Counted from the stretch's first letter, positions 43,419-53,287 are shown. The stretch: 64,000 nt of DNA from Marinicella rhabdoformis (GCF_009671245.1 NZ_VTFS01000004.1:62001-126000); one strand, 5' to 3'. Notes: generated by a model from the letters alone, not told the origin. Made by a program: numbers and translations.

Positions 43419-43437
43419 AGGAATGGTTCTCATTATT
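43419..43437. promoter_or_regulatory. Fur-box-like operator of feoAB
   Basis: Read on the minus strand, AATAATGAGAACCATTCCT agrees with the 19-bp Fur consensus (GATAATGATAATCATTATC) at 13 positions by my count. Its near edge is 21 bases upstream of the feoA start codon, where Fur would block transcription or initiation. Confidence 0.6.
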
Positions 43438-43486
43438 ACTATTTATTATGTAATTTCAAGTGTTACGATCATATAAATACGTTTTA

Positions 43487-43500
43487 TTGATAATTGTCAA
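43487..43500. promoter_or_regulatory. FNR/Anr-box-like site upstream of feoAB
   Basis: TTGAT-AATT-GTCAA matches the FNR consensus TTGAT-N4-ATCAA at 9 of 10 bases. Its centre is about 95 bases upstream of feoA. FNR activation of feo under low oxygen is established in enterobacteria; promoter spacing here was not resolved. Confidence 0.5.
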
Positions 43501-43604
43501 ATACCATGCCACCTCAACACTCCCCTAAAAAAGAACATTACCCTCCCAACCAGTGACATCAGAAATAATTCATGCAAACTCATGTGTCTTGTTGATTTAT
43601 AAAG

Positions 43605-43633
43605 GTGACCTTTAGCTGACGCTTTGCTAAAAT
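43605..43633 (+). promoter_or_regulatory. probable argS promoter
   Basis: GTGACC (-35 like) and TAAAAT (-10 like) are spaced by 17 bases. The -10 box overlaps an in-frame ATG at 43632, which argues that the real argS start is the ATG at 43665, about 25 bases after the expected transcription start. Confidence 0.5.
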
Positions 43634-43664
43634 GGCAGGCTTAACTAAATTTTTGAGAATTTTG

Positions 43665-45455
43665 ATGATTGGACACATTCGAGAGTTGATTACCAACGCC
43701 ATTGAAGGCTTACAGCGCAAAGGCAGCTTTGATATTGAAGGAGAAATCAATTTCAACATCGAACGCACGCGCGACAGCAGTCATGGAGATTATGCTTGTA
43801 ATGTGGCTTTGGTTTTAGCCAAACCATTGAAAAAAGCACCCAGAGACATAGCTAAAATGGTGACAGATGAATTGGCTGACTCATCTCATGTGTTAAAAAC
43901 AGACATCGCTGGCCCTGGGTTCATCAATTTTTACCTTACCGACGCTTGTCGCTTACAAGTGGTCAAACGAATCTTACAAGACAAAGACACATATGGCAGC
44001 AACAAATCAGGTGAAGGTAAAAAAATCACCGTAGAGTTTGTTTCAGCCAATCCAACAGGGCCCTTACATGTGGGACATGGCCGTGGTGCCGCTTTTGGCT
44101 CCAGCTTGACCAATGTCTTGCGCCAATCAGGTTATCAGGTGCATGACGAATATTACGTTAATGACCATGGCCGTCAGATGGACATTTTAGCCACCTCTGT
44201 TTGGCTGCGTTACCTTGAGCTGTGTGGTGAGCAAATTCCTTTTCCAAGCAATGGTTACAAAGGCGATTATATATTTGATATTGCCAGGAAAGTGCGCAAA
44301 AAATGTGGAGATGATTACCGCCATGACAAAGTGGCTGCCTTTGCTCAAGTTCATCCCGATGAAGGTGCAGGGGGTGTCGAAGGCAGTGGTGACAAAGAAA
44401 AGCACATTGATGATTTGGTACTGAATGCCAAGGAATTGCTGCAAAAAGGTTACGACAAAATTTTTAAGACTGCGCTGAAAACCATCCTCAAAGGCATAGA
44501 AAATGACCTTGAAGATTTCAATGTGTTTTATGATGAATGGTTTTCTGAAAAGTCTTTACATGATTCAGACACCATTGATCGTGCTTTAGATAAATTAAAA
44601 GAAGGCGGCCACCTTTATAAAAAAGAAGGGGCTTTGTGGTTCAATGCGACGCACTTTGGTGACGAGAAAGACCGTGTGGTGATGCGTGAAAACGGTTTAA
44701 AAACCTACTTTGCCTCTGACATTGCTTATTTAATGAATAAATTTGAGCGTGGTTTTGATCACCTTATATATGTATTTGGAGCTGACCATCACGGCTACAT
44801 TGCACGCATGAAAGCCGCAGCCAAAGCCATGGGCTTTGATGCAGATCGAATTACCATTTTATTGGTTCAATTCGCTCATCTGTTTAAAAATGGAGAAAAA
44901 CTGCCTATGTCGACCCGATCAGGTCAGTTTGTCACTTTAAAAGAATTGGTTGAAGAAGTCGGCTGCGATGCGGCGCGTTTTTTCTATGTGATGCGCTCAC
45001 ATGACCAGCACTTAGATTTCGATATGGATTTGGCTAAATCAGAAACCAATGACAATCCAGTGCACTACATTCAGTATGCACATGCCAGAATTTGTAGCAT
45101 ATTCAGAAAGCTGGAGGAGCAAAGTTGGCCACACAATGAAGAAATCGGCCATGTATCAATCCAAGAACTAAATGAAGAACACGAGCAAGACATCATTAAA
45201 ATGTTGTCGCAATACCCTGAAACAATTCAAAAAGCAGGTCAAAGCTACAGCGTTAACACGGTCGCCAATTACCTGCGAGAGTTGGCTCAATTGTTCCACA
45301 GCTATTACAACGCGCATCATATTCGAATCGATAACGAGAATTTACGTAACGCACGGTTAAACTTGTGTGAAGCCACCCGTTTGGTGCTGGCTAATGGGCT
45401 CAAACTGTTGGGTGCTTCTGCGCCTGAAACCATGCATGCTGAAGACAAAAAATAA
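43665..45455 (+). CDS. argS: arginyl-tRNA synthetase
   Basis: This ~596-residue class I synthetase charges tRNA-Arg. The N-terminal Add-1 domain begins MIGHIRELI and contains GDYACNVALVLAK. The HIGH motif is PTGPLHVGHGRGAAFG, followed by YYVNDHGRQMDIL. The KMSKS-like loop is LPMSTRSGQFVTL, and the C-terminal anticodon-binding domain includes INPVHYIQYAHAR-like NDNPVHYIQYAHARI. Start chosen at 43665 because the upstream ATG overlaps the -10 box and GAG precedes 43665. A SPOR-domain gene follows by 3 bases, an arrangement common in gammaproteobacteria. Confidence 0.96.
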   Translation: MIGHIRELITNAIEGLQRKGSFDIEGEINFNIERTRDSSHGDYACNVALVLAKPLKKAPRDIAKMVTDELADSSHVLKTDIAGPGFINFYLTDACRLQVVKRILQDKDTYGSNKSGEGKKITVEFVSANPTGPLHVGHGRGAAFGSSLTNVLRQSGYQVHDEYYVNDHGRQMDILATSVWLRYLELCGEQIPFPSNGYKGDYIFDIARKVRKKCGDDYRHDKVAAFAQVHPDEGAGGVEGSGDKEKHIDDLVLNAKELLQKGYDKIFKTALKTILKGIENDLEDFNVFYDEWFSEKSLHDSDTIDRALDKLKEGGHLYKKEGALWFNATHFGDEKDRVVMRENGLKTYFASDIAYLMNKFERGFDHLIYVFGADHHGYIARMKAAAKAMGFDADRITILLVQFAHLFKNGEKLPMSTRSGQFVTLKELVEEVGCDAARFFYVMRSHDQHLDFDMDLAKSETNDNPVHYIQYAHARICSIFRKLEEQSWPHNEEIGHVSIQELNEEHEQDIIKMLSQYPETIQKAGQSYSVNTVANYLRELAQLFHSYYNAHHIRIDNENLRNARLNLCEATRLVLANGLKLLGASAPETMHAEDKK

Positions 45456-45458
45456 ATA

Positions 45459-46037
45459 ATGGCCAAGAAGAAAACCACAAAGAAAAGAAGCGTCAGAAAA
45501 ACCAGTCGAAAAGCCGGCCATAAAAGACCAGTTCCCGGTTGGATTATTTTGGTTGGCGGCATTTTGTTCGGCTTGTTACTGGCCACATTTATTTATGTTA
45601 AAGGCTGGGTGCCACAACCCATAAGCCACCCTGACCAACCAGTACCTGGACAAACTCAAACACAAGGCAAACCTGTTGAAGACGTCAGTCAAACAGTGAA
45701 AAAGAAAAAAAATGACTATGATTTTTACAGTGTTTTACCAGAAATGGAAGTGGTCATCCCCAAAGAAGAATTGAAACAACACGCCGCTCGTGACACCAAA
45801 AAATACTCCTTTATTCTTCAAGTGGCTTCATTTAAAAACTTAAAAGATGCAGAAGAACTGAAAGCGCGCATTGCTTTTTCTGGTCAAATAGCACACATAC
45901 AATCCATAGACGTTAATGGCACACAATGGCACCGCGTGCGAGTGGGACCTTTTGAATCAGGCAGAGAAGCTGACAAACAAAAACGCGCACTGGAAGGCAA
46001 TGGTCATCAAGCGTTGATACTGAAAGAAACCTTATAG
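45459..46037 (+). CDS. SPOR-domain cell-division-type membrane protein (FtsN-like)
   Basis: This 192-residue protein has a very basic cytoplasmic tail (KKKTTKKRSVRKTSRK), one membrane segment (WIILVGGILFGLLLATFIYV) and a proline/glutamine-rich linker. The C-terminal SPOR domain runs from about residue 115 (YSFILQVASFKNLKDAEELKARI to RVGPFESGREADKQKRAL). SPOR domains bind glycan strands lacking stem peptides at the division site. The argS neighbour and the layout suggest the FtsN-like role seen in many gammaproteobacteria, though the short essential FtsN motif was not checked. Confidence 0.88.
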   Translation: MAKKKTTKKRSVRKTSRKAGHKRPVPGWIILVGGILFGLLLATFIYVKGWVPQPISHPDQPVPGQTQTQGKPVEDVSQTVKKKKNDYDFYSVLPEMEVVIPKEELKQHAARDTKKYSFILQVASFKNLKDAEELKARIAFSGQIAHIQSIDVNGTQWHRVRVGPFESGREADKQKRALEGNGHQALILKETL

Positions 46038-46044
46038 GTGTAAC

Positions 46045-49000
46045 ATGAACAAATTAACCTTTATATTAATCAGCCTGTTTTCTATAGCTCAAGCTGAAGT
46101 GGATTACCTGCTGCCTGAGACTTTAATAGCAAAAGAGAAATTGTCGGCAACGGACAACCCCAATGGCCTGATTAAAGTGGCTGCAGCCACACTGATTGAT
46201 GACATTTCACTCAACAAAGGCCAAGCCACCAGTGGCCAATGGATTCAATTAGATGCAGACACTTGGCAGTGGATCATCAATTTCCACAGTAAAAATGCCG
46301 TCAGTTTAAACATTGGCATGTCAGATGTTTTTTTACCGTACTCAGCAGAACTACAGGTTTTTGGTAAAGATAAATTTTATCAACCTCATTCTTTCAGTGA
46401 TGAGCACAACACAAAACACGGCTTCTTATGGTCTGGTGAAATCCTTGGTGACCAAGCAAAAATGGTATTGACCGTTAACGCCAAAGAAAAAGCGTTTGTT
46501 AAATTCAACATCCAAAACGTCGCTCGTGGCTTTCATCAACATGGCAGTGAAACCTTAAATCAAAAAAGTGGCAGCTGTAATATAGATGTAGCATGTCCTG
46601 AAGGTGAAGGCTGGGAAGCTGAAATCAACTCAGTAGGGCGTTATGTGTTTCAAACCAATGGTGGTGGATATTACTGTACTGGTCAGCTGATTAACAATAC
46701 AGCAAAAGATGGCAAACCTTATTTCTTAACCGCGGACCATTGTGGCTATTCAGGAGAAAATGGCCAGGCTTCACTAAATGAAAGGCAAAATGTTGCCGCT
46801 TCAATTCAACTGATTTGGAATTACCAGTCTCAGACTTGTCGGGCACCAGGATCCAGCATCAGTGGCAACAGCATTTCAACCAGCACTTTCAATAATCGCC
46901 AAAGTGGCGCCACATACCGTGCCAGCAATCCATATTCCGATGTTGCCTTGGTTGAACTCAATCAAACACCTCTTTTGGCTTATGGTGTTGAATACACGGG
47001 TTGGGATCGCTCAAATACTGTGCCCAATTCAGCAACCTCAATTCACCACCCCAGCGGTGACGCCAAGCGCATCAGTCATGAAAACGATGCTTTAAGCCTC
47101 ACTTCATACGGCGGTGAAACTGGCTCAGGTAACAGTCACTTTCGTATCAATGACTGGGATTCTGGTACAACAGAAGGCGGTTCTTCAGGTGCTGGCTTAT
47201 GGAACGCCAACAACTTACTTATTGGACAATTGCATGGCGGCAGTGCGTCATGTGGCAATGACGAACCTGACTGGTACGGTCGCTTCTCAGAATCATGGGA
47301 TCAAGGAAGTTCAGCTCAATCCAGACTCAAAGATTGGCTGGACCCATTGAACACGCAACAAATGACCTTACAAGGTTCTGCAGGCTGTGAAGCACCCACA
47401 CTGGAAATCAGTGTATTGGGCGACCAAAAAGTGGGCGTACCTTTAACATTATCGGCTCAAGCTACAGGTGGTTCCGGTGGCTATCAATTTGAATGGGACA
47501 CCAATGCCGATGACATCATTGATGCCAAAAGCAAAGATGTTAACATCACCTTCAATCAAGCTTTTATTAACAATGTAAATGTTAAAGTGACAGACAGTGA
47601 AGGCTGTTTTTCACAAGCAACGCAAGCATTGGCTATTCAATCTCCTGACATAAAAATCATGGATGTCCAAAACATCCAAAGTGAATTGATGCAAATGTGC
47701 GGCAACAATGACGCTGTCATCGACCCAGGTGAGCGCTGGAAGACAAGAGTACACTTTGAAAATCAAGGACAAACCACTGCTTCTGGAACATATGCCGCCT
47801 TGTCAAAAAACAGGGGTGTTACAACAGCCCCCTCTGGCAGCAGCGACCATTATGGTAACAGCAGCGGCACCTGCCAGAGTCACTTTATCGACATCAGTAA
47901 CTCCGGCGAATTAATCGACTGGAACATCGGTACCAACGAATATCCAGCTCATGATGAAGGTGCCACAGCCAATATTGAAATTCAATACAGTAAATTGTAT
48001 GGCATTGGCTTCACTAACTTGCGTGCATCATCTAATGGTTACCTCAGTAACGGGAACATAACTGGCATAGACTTTTCTAATGACTGCCCATTACCACAGG
48101 TGGCGAGTCACGATGCTGGAACAGCAAGAATTGCGCCCATGCATGGTGACCTACAAAACAGCGATTTCTATCACCAATCATTCACTGACTGCCCGCGAGC
48201 AGCTGAATCAGGCAACAACCTGGCTTGCGAAATATTCATGTGGAAAGGTGCGGATTTTTGGAATACAGATGCCATAGAAAATGTAGATTTTCAAGCCATT
48301 TTGTATCCAGCAACTGGTCAGTGGACTTACCAGTACCAAGGACAAGACATAGATGGCAGCAACAGCACCACAGGCATACAAAATGCCGAAGGCAATGACG
48401 GCATTTCATTTGCCTGTAATCAAACTGGAAGCATCAGTCAAAACCAAGCGGTGTGTATTTTTGATAAAAACCACCCCAATTTAAGTCAAGATCCTCAAAG
48501 CATATTCATAGAAACACCTGCATTGGCACTGGGCAAACTGGCAGCCAACGCCACAACCAGCGAAGACTTGGTCTTTTCAGTCAGGCCTGATGCCGCTTGT
48601 GGTAAGTCTTTTTCCATAAACCACGAAGCCACCGTCTTTGATGAAGGGTTTAATCCAGGCGGCGGCAGCATCCTTGAAGCCGAGATTGGAGACAATGGCA
48701 TGTGCAGTGTCATCACGCACTGTGACATCAATGACCGCTCCGACATCACAGCCAATAATGGCCTGTGGTGGAACCCCGTACGTTCAGGTAACGGTACAGA
48801 CTTTCACTTCATCGACAACCAAAGATTGGTCTATGTCAATTATACCGGCTTGCCTGATCGCTCCCCCATTTGGTACATCACGGGTGCTGAAGATGAAGAA
48901 GCAAACCAATATTACAACTCCTTATTGTATGTCCACCACAACGGACCATTTACAGTGGGTCAAGGCATTAATGAATCTGTAGGCTGGTCAAATACCACCT

Positions 49001-49470
49001 TGATTGATGAAAACAACTTGATTCAAACGCGCCAAATTGGTGATGATTTCAGTGCAGAAAAAATGCAATGGTATCAATTTGCCGCCCCGCCAACTGTGTC
49101 ACAACACACGGGACTTTGGTACACCCCAAGTCAAGCCGGCTGGGGAGAGAGCATCAGCACCCAAGGACAAGTCAGGGGTGTGGTTCATTATTTATATGAT
49201 GCATCAGGCGAACCCTATTGGACCATTGGTTGGGGAGAAAATAATGACAGCAGTTTGGATATGATTTACACCCAATCATTTTGCCCAAGCTGTCCACGAA
49301 TTGAGCCTGACAACACCGTTGTAGGCAGCAGTCAATTAACATTGACCGATCAGTACTCAGGTACATTAAACAACATCAACATCCAAGTTCCTAGTAGCCT
49401 AAAAAATAACGCCACATGGCAGAAAAACAATTTACCTGTCAACAACTTGGCACCAACAGACAATCAATAA
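46045..49470 (+). CDS. large secreted trypsin-like serine protease (lysyl-endopeptidase-like)
   Basis: This 1141-residue protein has an N-terminal signal (ends near SIAQA). A prodomain-like region runs to about residue 180, then an S1 protease domain with His in FLTADHCG, Asp in YSDVALVEL and Ser in GGSSGAGLW. The layout and spacing resemble the lysyl endopeptidase/Achromobacter protease group. A PKD-like segment follows (LSAQATGGSGGYQFEWDTN), then large beta-rich regions. Two copies of a GLW..P..SG.G … Y.Y…G.P.W unit start near residues 910 and 1020. It is probably exported and acts outside the cell. It starts 7 bases after the SPOR gene; whether they share a transcript is unclear. Confidence 0.85.
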   Translation: MNKLTFILISLFSIAQAEVDYLLPETLIAKEKLSATDNPNGLIKVAAATLIDDISLNKGQATSGQWIQLDADTWQWIINFHSKNAVSLNIGMSDVFLPYSAELQVFGKDKFYQPHSFSDEHNTKHGFLWSGEILGDQAKMVLTVNAKEKAFVKFNIQNVARGFHQHGSETLNQKSGSCNIDVACPEGEGWEAEINSVGRYVFQTNGGGYYCTGQLINNTAKDGKPYFLTADHCGYSGENGQASLNERQNVAASIQLIWNYQSQTCRAPGSSISGNSISTSTFNNRQSGATYRASNPYSDVALVELNQTPLLAYGVEYTGWDRSNTVPNSATSIHHPSGDAKRISHENDALSLTSYGGETGSGNSHFRINDWDSGTTEGGSSGAGLWNANNLLIGQLHGGSASCGNDEPDWYGRFSESWDQGSSAQSRLKDWLDPLNTQQMTLQGSAGCEAPTLEISVLGDQKVGVPLTLSAQATGGSGGYQFEWDTNADDIIDAKSKDVNITFNQAFINNVNVKVTDSEGCFSQATQALAIQSPDIKIMDVQNIQSELMQMCGNNDAVIDPGERWKTRVHFENQGQTTASGTYAALSKNRGVTTAPSGSSDHYGNSSGTCQSHFIDISNSGELIDWNIGTNEYPAHDEGATANIEIQYSKLYGIGFTNLRASSNGYLSNGNITGIDFSNDCPLPQVASHDAGTARIAPMHGDLQNSDFYHQSFTDCPRAAESGNNLACEIFMWKGADFWNTDAIENVDFQAILYPATGQWTYQYQGQDIDGSNSTTGIQNAEGNDGISFACNQTGSISQNQAVCIFDKNHPNLSQDPQSIFIETPALALGKLAANATTSEDLVFSVRPDAACGKSFSINHEATVFDEGFNPGGGSILEAEIGDNGMCSVITHCDINDRSDITANNGLWWNPVRSGNGTDFHFIDNQRLVYVNYTGLPDRSPIWYITGAEDEEANQYYNSLLYVHHNGPFTVGQGINESVGWSNTTLIDENNLIQTRQIGDDFSAEKMQWYQFAAPPTVSQHTGLWYTPSQAGWGESISTQGQVRGVVHYLYDASGEPYWTIGWGENNDSSLDMIYTQSFCPSCPRIEPDNTVVGSSQLTLTDQYSGTLNNINIQVPSSLKNNATWQKNNLPVNNLAPTDNQ

Positions 49471-49477
49471 TTGGTTT

Positions 49478-50365
49478 TTAACTTTCAGGTCGACGGTACA
49501 GTTTGCTGCCGTCGGCTTGGATGCTGAAGCGGCGGTAAGTCCACTGATATTGTGCCGGGTTAATCGCCACCATTTCAGCAATGGCTTGATTCATGCATCG
49601 CACACCTGATTCATCTATTTGATAAATTGCATCCGACACCCTTTTGATGTGGATATCAAACCCTTTACCATCGGACAATCTTTCAGCGACTGCCATGACC
49701 ACAGGAACGTGTGTTTTTGCTGCTATTTTTGAAAACAAACTCATGGTGTAGGCTTGTTGTCCCATGAAATCAACATAAACACCCTGGCCTGCTTTTGGTT
49801 GTTGATCAGGTAAGATGGCCATCAAATGTTTGTCTTTAAGTGCTTGTATGATTTGACGAACACCTTTTTTATCTGCAATGATTTGGTTGGCACCACTTTG
49901 GCCTCGATATCGATACAACAGCTGTTCTATTTTGGGGTTTTCGGGTGGTTTGTATAAGAATGAAAAAGGTTCATATTTTGCCAACCACAAATTCAACACT
50001 TCCCAATTACCAAAATGCGGTGCGGCCAACAACACACCTTGACCTTCCCCCCATGCCTCCTCTAATGCTTCTTGTCCATGCACATTAACAATCAATGCCT
50101 CTATATTTTTGGCATGCTTCTTCCATACTCGCCCTAACTCCAAAAACGTTTTAACCGTTTCTATCAATGCCGCTTTGGCTAAGACCTGTTGTTCTTGTGT
50201 GGTTTTATTGGGGTAGCACAACTTGATATTGACCGTGGTAATTCGCCGCTGTTTTTCTGATAAACGCCAAACCATGCGACCCAGAAAAGCCGCCCATTGG
50301 TGAGCGCGTTTAAGGGACATGTGGCTGAAAACACCAACAATCATTTGAAAAAAGAATCCTTGCAT
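49478..50365 (-). CDS. LpxL/HtrB-type lysophospholipid/lipid A acyltransferase
   Basis: This ~295-residue protein starts from the ATG at 50365. A longer frame to 50452 runs back through the sRNA terminator hairpin and is rejected. The family motifs are present: the HX4E-type AAPHFGNWEVLNLW, then SFLYKPPENPKIEQLL and ILPDQQPKAGQGVYVDFMGQQAYT. The final segment is INPAQYQWTYRRFS. Such enzymes add a secondary acyl chain to lipid A or related lipids at the inner membrane. It may rely on its own weak promoter or on read-through of the upstream sRNA terminator. Convergent with the protease gene, 7 bases apart. Confidence 0.88.
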   Translation of the reverse strand: MQGFFFQMIVGVFSHMSLKRAHQWAAFLGRMVWRLSEKQRRITTVNIKLCYPNKTTQEQQVLAKAALIETVKTFLELGRVWKKHAKNIEALIVNVHGQEALEEAWGEGQGVLLAAPHFGNWEVLNLWLAKYEPFSFLYKPPENPKIEQLLYRYRGQSGANQIIADKKGVRQIIQALKDKHLMAILPDQQPKAGQGVYVDFMGQQAYTMSLFSKIAAKTHVPVVMAVAERLSDGKGFDIHIKRVSDAIYQIDESGVRCMNQAIAEMVAINPAQYQWTYRRFSIQADGSKLYRRPES

Positions 50366-50402
50366 CTGCCTATTGTAGCCAAAGTTTACTTTTTTCACAG
50401 CC

Positions 50403-50433
50403 AAAAAAAAACCGCCACTTAAATCAGTGGCGG
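50403..50433 (-). terminator. strong rho-independent terminator of a small RNA
   Basis: On the minus strand CCGCCACT-GATTTA-AGTGGCGG forms a perfect 8-bp GC-rich stem followed by nine T residues. No protein gene ends just before it, so it should end a non-coding transcript. Confidence 0.9.
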
Positions 50434-50560
50434 CTAATTTCTGTGGAAGCATAACAACTTCCTCCTTTCACCCCGAGTCTCCCACATCTCCATGGCAGGA
50501 GTAAGTTAATCCCATAACTGTTCAACATCTCTGTTCCCGTCTCCAAGACTTCGAATCCTG
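50403..50560 (-). ncRNA. probable GGA-rich CsrA-sequestering sRNA (CsrB/RsmY-type)
   Basis: The segment between clpB and the acyltransferase gene holds no credible reading frame but ends in a strong terminator. The predicted ~158-nt RNA contains eight GGA triplets, several in hairpin loops: GTTA-TGGGAT-TAAC, CAT-GGAG-ATG, GTC-TTGGA-GAC and TTC-AGGATTC-GAA. A long-range pair TGTTCA/TGAACA encloses the 5' part. Repeated loop GGA motifs plus a terminator are the hallmark of RNAs that titrate CsrA/RsmA. A CATAAT -10 box lies at 50567-50572 without a good -35, as in activator-dependent promoters. The 5' end is estimated. Confidence 0.55.
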
Positions 50561-50593
50561 AACACCATTATGACAACCGGGTTCAAAAATATC

Positions 50594-50633
50594 TGTCCAT
50601 ATTTTCCTACATGCTTGTAGGAAAATATGGACA
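50594..50633. repeat. perfect 18-bp inverted repeat between clpB and the sRNA
   Basis: TGTCCATATTTTCCTACA, spacer TGCT, then its exact reverse complement. It begins 9 bases after the clpB stop and is followed on the minus strand by GATATTTTTG, so it can act as a terminator hairpin of clpB. It also lies about 34-73 bases upstream of the predicted sRNA start, so it could be an activator site. Confidence 0.85.
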
Positions 50634-50641
50634 ACATGGGG

Positions 50642-53218
50642 TCAATTTCCTACAGAAAATTTCATTTGCCCCCCTTCATACCGTGCCTTGATGACTTGAC
50701 CAGCCACAAAATCACCCGCTAATAACCTTGATGCCAGTGGGTTTTCTAGTTCATCTTGAATCGCCCGTTTCAGCGGTCTTGCCCCGTAAACAGGATCAAA
50801 GCCTACGCTGCCCAAGAAATCCAATGCCGCATCATCAATATCTAAAATCATGTCTTTGGCTGCCAATCGTTTTTGCACTTTCTTAATTTGAATGCCGGCA
50901 ATCATGCGGATATGCTCTTGCTTCAACGGATGGAATACCACAATGTCATCAACACGGTTGATGAACTCTGGCCTGAAGTGCGTACCTACCACACCCATCA
51001 CTGATTCTTTGATGACTTTGTAAGGTTCATCAATTTGACTTTGAATCAAATCAGAACCCAAATTCGATGTCATGATGATAACCGTGTTTTTAAAATCCAC
51101 TGTACGGCCTTGGCCATCAGTCAGACGACCATCATCTAAAACCTGTAACAAGACATTGAAGACATCAGGATGCGCCTTTTCAACTTCGTCTAGAAGTATC
51201 AATGAATACGGCTTACGTCGAACAGCCTCAGTTAAATAACCACCTTGGTCATAACCAACATAGCCTGGAGGCGCACCAATCAAGCGTGCCACCGAATGTT
51301 TTTCCATGAATTCAGACATGTCCAAACGAATAATAGAGTCCTCAGTATCAAACATGAACTCACTCAAAGATTTACACAACTCCGTTTTACCCACGCCAGT
51401 GGGGCCTAAAAACATGAACGAGCCAATGGGACGGTTCGGATCAGACAAACCTGAGCGTGAACGCCTGATGGCATCCGCCACAGCATTCACTGCTTCATCT
51501 TGACCAATCAGACGCTTGTGTATGATGTCCTCCATTTGCAACAATTTTTGTTTTTCACCTGACATCATTTTTGACACCGGAATACCAGTCCACATCGAAA
51601 CAATTTCGGCAATTTCAGCCTCTGTCACCTTGTTACGTAACAGTTGGAATTGAGTCATATCAACCTCAGTCGCTTGCTCGATTTGCTGCTCTAATTGGGG
51701 TATTGTGCCGTACTGTATTTCAGACATTTTCGCCAAATCACCCGCCCTTTTGGCTTGATCAAACTGTGCTTTGGCTTCTTCTAGTGCTTCTTTCAAATGT
51801 GTTGTGCCTTGGACCGCCGCTTTCTCACTGTTCCAAATTTCTTCTAAGTCAGAATATTCGCGTTCCATGATTTCAATATTGTCTTCAAGTTCTTTCTGGC
51901 GTTTTTTCGATGCTTTGTCTTTTTCACGCAACAGCGTTTCACGTTCCATCTTCAATTGAATCAAACGGCGATCCAAGCGATCTAGTTTTTCAGGCTTGGA
52001 ATCAATTTCCATGCGAATGCGACTGGCTGCCTCATCCATCAAATCAATGGCCTTGTCAGGCAAATTTCTGTCTGTGATGTACCGATGCGATAAGGTTGCC
52101 GCCGCAATAATCGCAGGATCAGTAATTTCAACCGCATGATGCACTTCATAACGCTCATTCAAACCACGCAAGATGGCAATGGTGTCTTCAACCGAAGGCT
52201 CGTCCACCAACACTTTTTGGAAACGACGTTCCAAAGCCTTGTCTTTTTCAATGTACTGGCGGTACTCATCTAATGTGGTGGCACCAATACAATGCAACTC
52301 GCCTCGAGCCAAAGCAGGCTTCAACATATTACCTGCATCCATGGCACCTTCGGCCGCACCTGCACCCACCATGGTGTGTAATTCGTCGATGAATAGGATA
52401 ATCTGACCTTCTTGTTTGCTCAAATCATTGAGCAATGCTTTCAGTCTTTCTTCAAATTCACCGCGGTATTTTGCTCCAGCAATCAAAGCCCCCAAGTCCA
52501 ATGACAACAATCTTTTGCCTTTAACACCTTCTGGCACTTCGTTATTCACAATGCGTTGCGCCAGACCTTCAACAATGGCCGTTTTACCGACACCCGGTTC
52601 ACCGATGATGACCGGGTTATTTTTTGTGCGGCGTTGTAAAATTTGAATGGTGCGGCGAATTTCTTCATCACGCCCAATGATGGGGTCCATTTTTGATTGT
52701 GCAGCGCGCTCAGTCAGGTCAATGGTATATTTTTCCAAAGCCTGACGGTTTTCTTCAGCACCTTGGTCATCCACATTTTGTCCACCACGGATGTCATCAA
52801 TGGTCTGTTCTAATGAGTCGCGTTGGGCACCTGCTTTTTTCAAAGCTTTGCCCATGCTGTCATTGGCATCTATCGCCGCCAAAGCAAACAACTCACTGGC
52901 TATGTATTGATCGCCACGCTTTTGGGCCAACTTGTCACACAAGTTCAAAACACGAATCAAGCCGTTGGATAAATTCACCTGCCCTGCATTGCCCGAAACC
53001 GTTGGCATGTTGTTAATGGCTTGCTCTATTTCATCTGACAAAGCGCCCACTTTAACGCCTGATTTCATCAAGACATTTTTCAGTGATGAATTTTCTTGGT
53101 TCAACAGCGCCTTAAATAAGTGCGCTGTTTCAATCATGTTATGGTCTTTTCCAACCGCAATGGACTGTGCTTCATTCACTGCTTGTTGGAAATTGGTTGT
53201 TAATTTATTGATATTCAT
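50642..53218 (-). CDS. clpB: ATP-dependent disaggregase ClpB
   Basis: This 858-residue Hsp100 protein starts from the ATG at 53218 ([14 protein letters not shown]). It carries the N-terminal Clp_N repeats, AAA-1 with Walker [16 protein letters not shown] and Walker [16 protein letters not shown], and a long coiled-coil M domain (about 410-530) that distinguishes ClpB from ClpA/ClpC. AAA-2 has [12 protein letters not shown] and [13 protein letters not shown], followed by the [14 protein letters not shown] sensor region. It rescues aggregated proteins with DnaK. No sigma-32 promoter was clearly recognised upstream. It stands alone, with a 107-base gap to the terminator-flanked gene upstream. 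Confidence 0.97.
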   Translation of the reverse strand: MNINKLTTNFQQAVNEAQSIAVGKDHNMIETAHLFKALLNQENSSLKNVLMKSGVKVGALSDEIEQAINNMPTVSGNAGQVNLSNGLIRVLNLCDKLAQKRGDQYIASELFALAAIDANDSMGKALKKAGAQRDSLEQTIDDIRGGQNVDDQGAEENRQALEKYTIDLTERAAQSKMDPIIGRDEEIRRTIQILQRRTKNNPVIIGEPGVGKTAIVEGLAQRIVNNEVPEGVKGKRLLSLDLGALIAGAKYRGEFEERLKALLNDLSKQEGQIILFIDELHTMVGAGAAEGAMDAGNMLKPALARGELHCIGATTLDEYRQYIEKDKALERRFQKVLVDEPSVEDTIAILRGLNERYEVHHAVEITDPAIIAAATLSHRYITDRNLPDKAIDLMDEAASRIRMEIDSKPEKLDRLDRRLIQLKMERETLLREKDKASKKRQKELEDNIEIMEREYSDLEEIWNSEKAAVQGTTHLKEALEEAKAQFDQAKRAGDLAKMSEIQYGTIPQLEQQIEQATEVDMTQFQLLRNKVTEAEIAEIVSMWTGIPVSKMMSGEKQKLLQMEDIIHKRLIGQDEAVNAVADAIRRSRSGLSDPNRPIGSFMFLGPTGVGKTELCKSLSEFMFDTEDSIIRLDMSEFMEKHSVARLIGAPPGYVGYDQGGYLTEAVRRKPYSLILLDEVEKAHPDVFNVLLQVLDDGRLTDGQGRTVDFKNTVIIMTSNLGSDLIQSQIDEPYKVIKESVMGVVGTHFRPEFINRVDDIVVFHPLKQEHIRMIAGIQIKKVQKRLAAKDMILDIDDAALDFLGSVGFDPVYGARPLKRAIQDELENPLASRLLAGDFVAGQVIKARYEGGQMKFSVGN

Positions 53219-53287
53219 AATTTCCAAATTAATTTATAAGATGTTATTAAATTGGGGGTAGATAACATTTTTTTCAACAGGCACAAA

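Noticed and set aside
50540-50562. tRNA-like T-arm sequence TTCGAATCC
   Set aside because: No acceptor stem, anticodon arm or 3' end fits around it; it belongs to the GGA-rich sRNA on the other strand.
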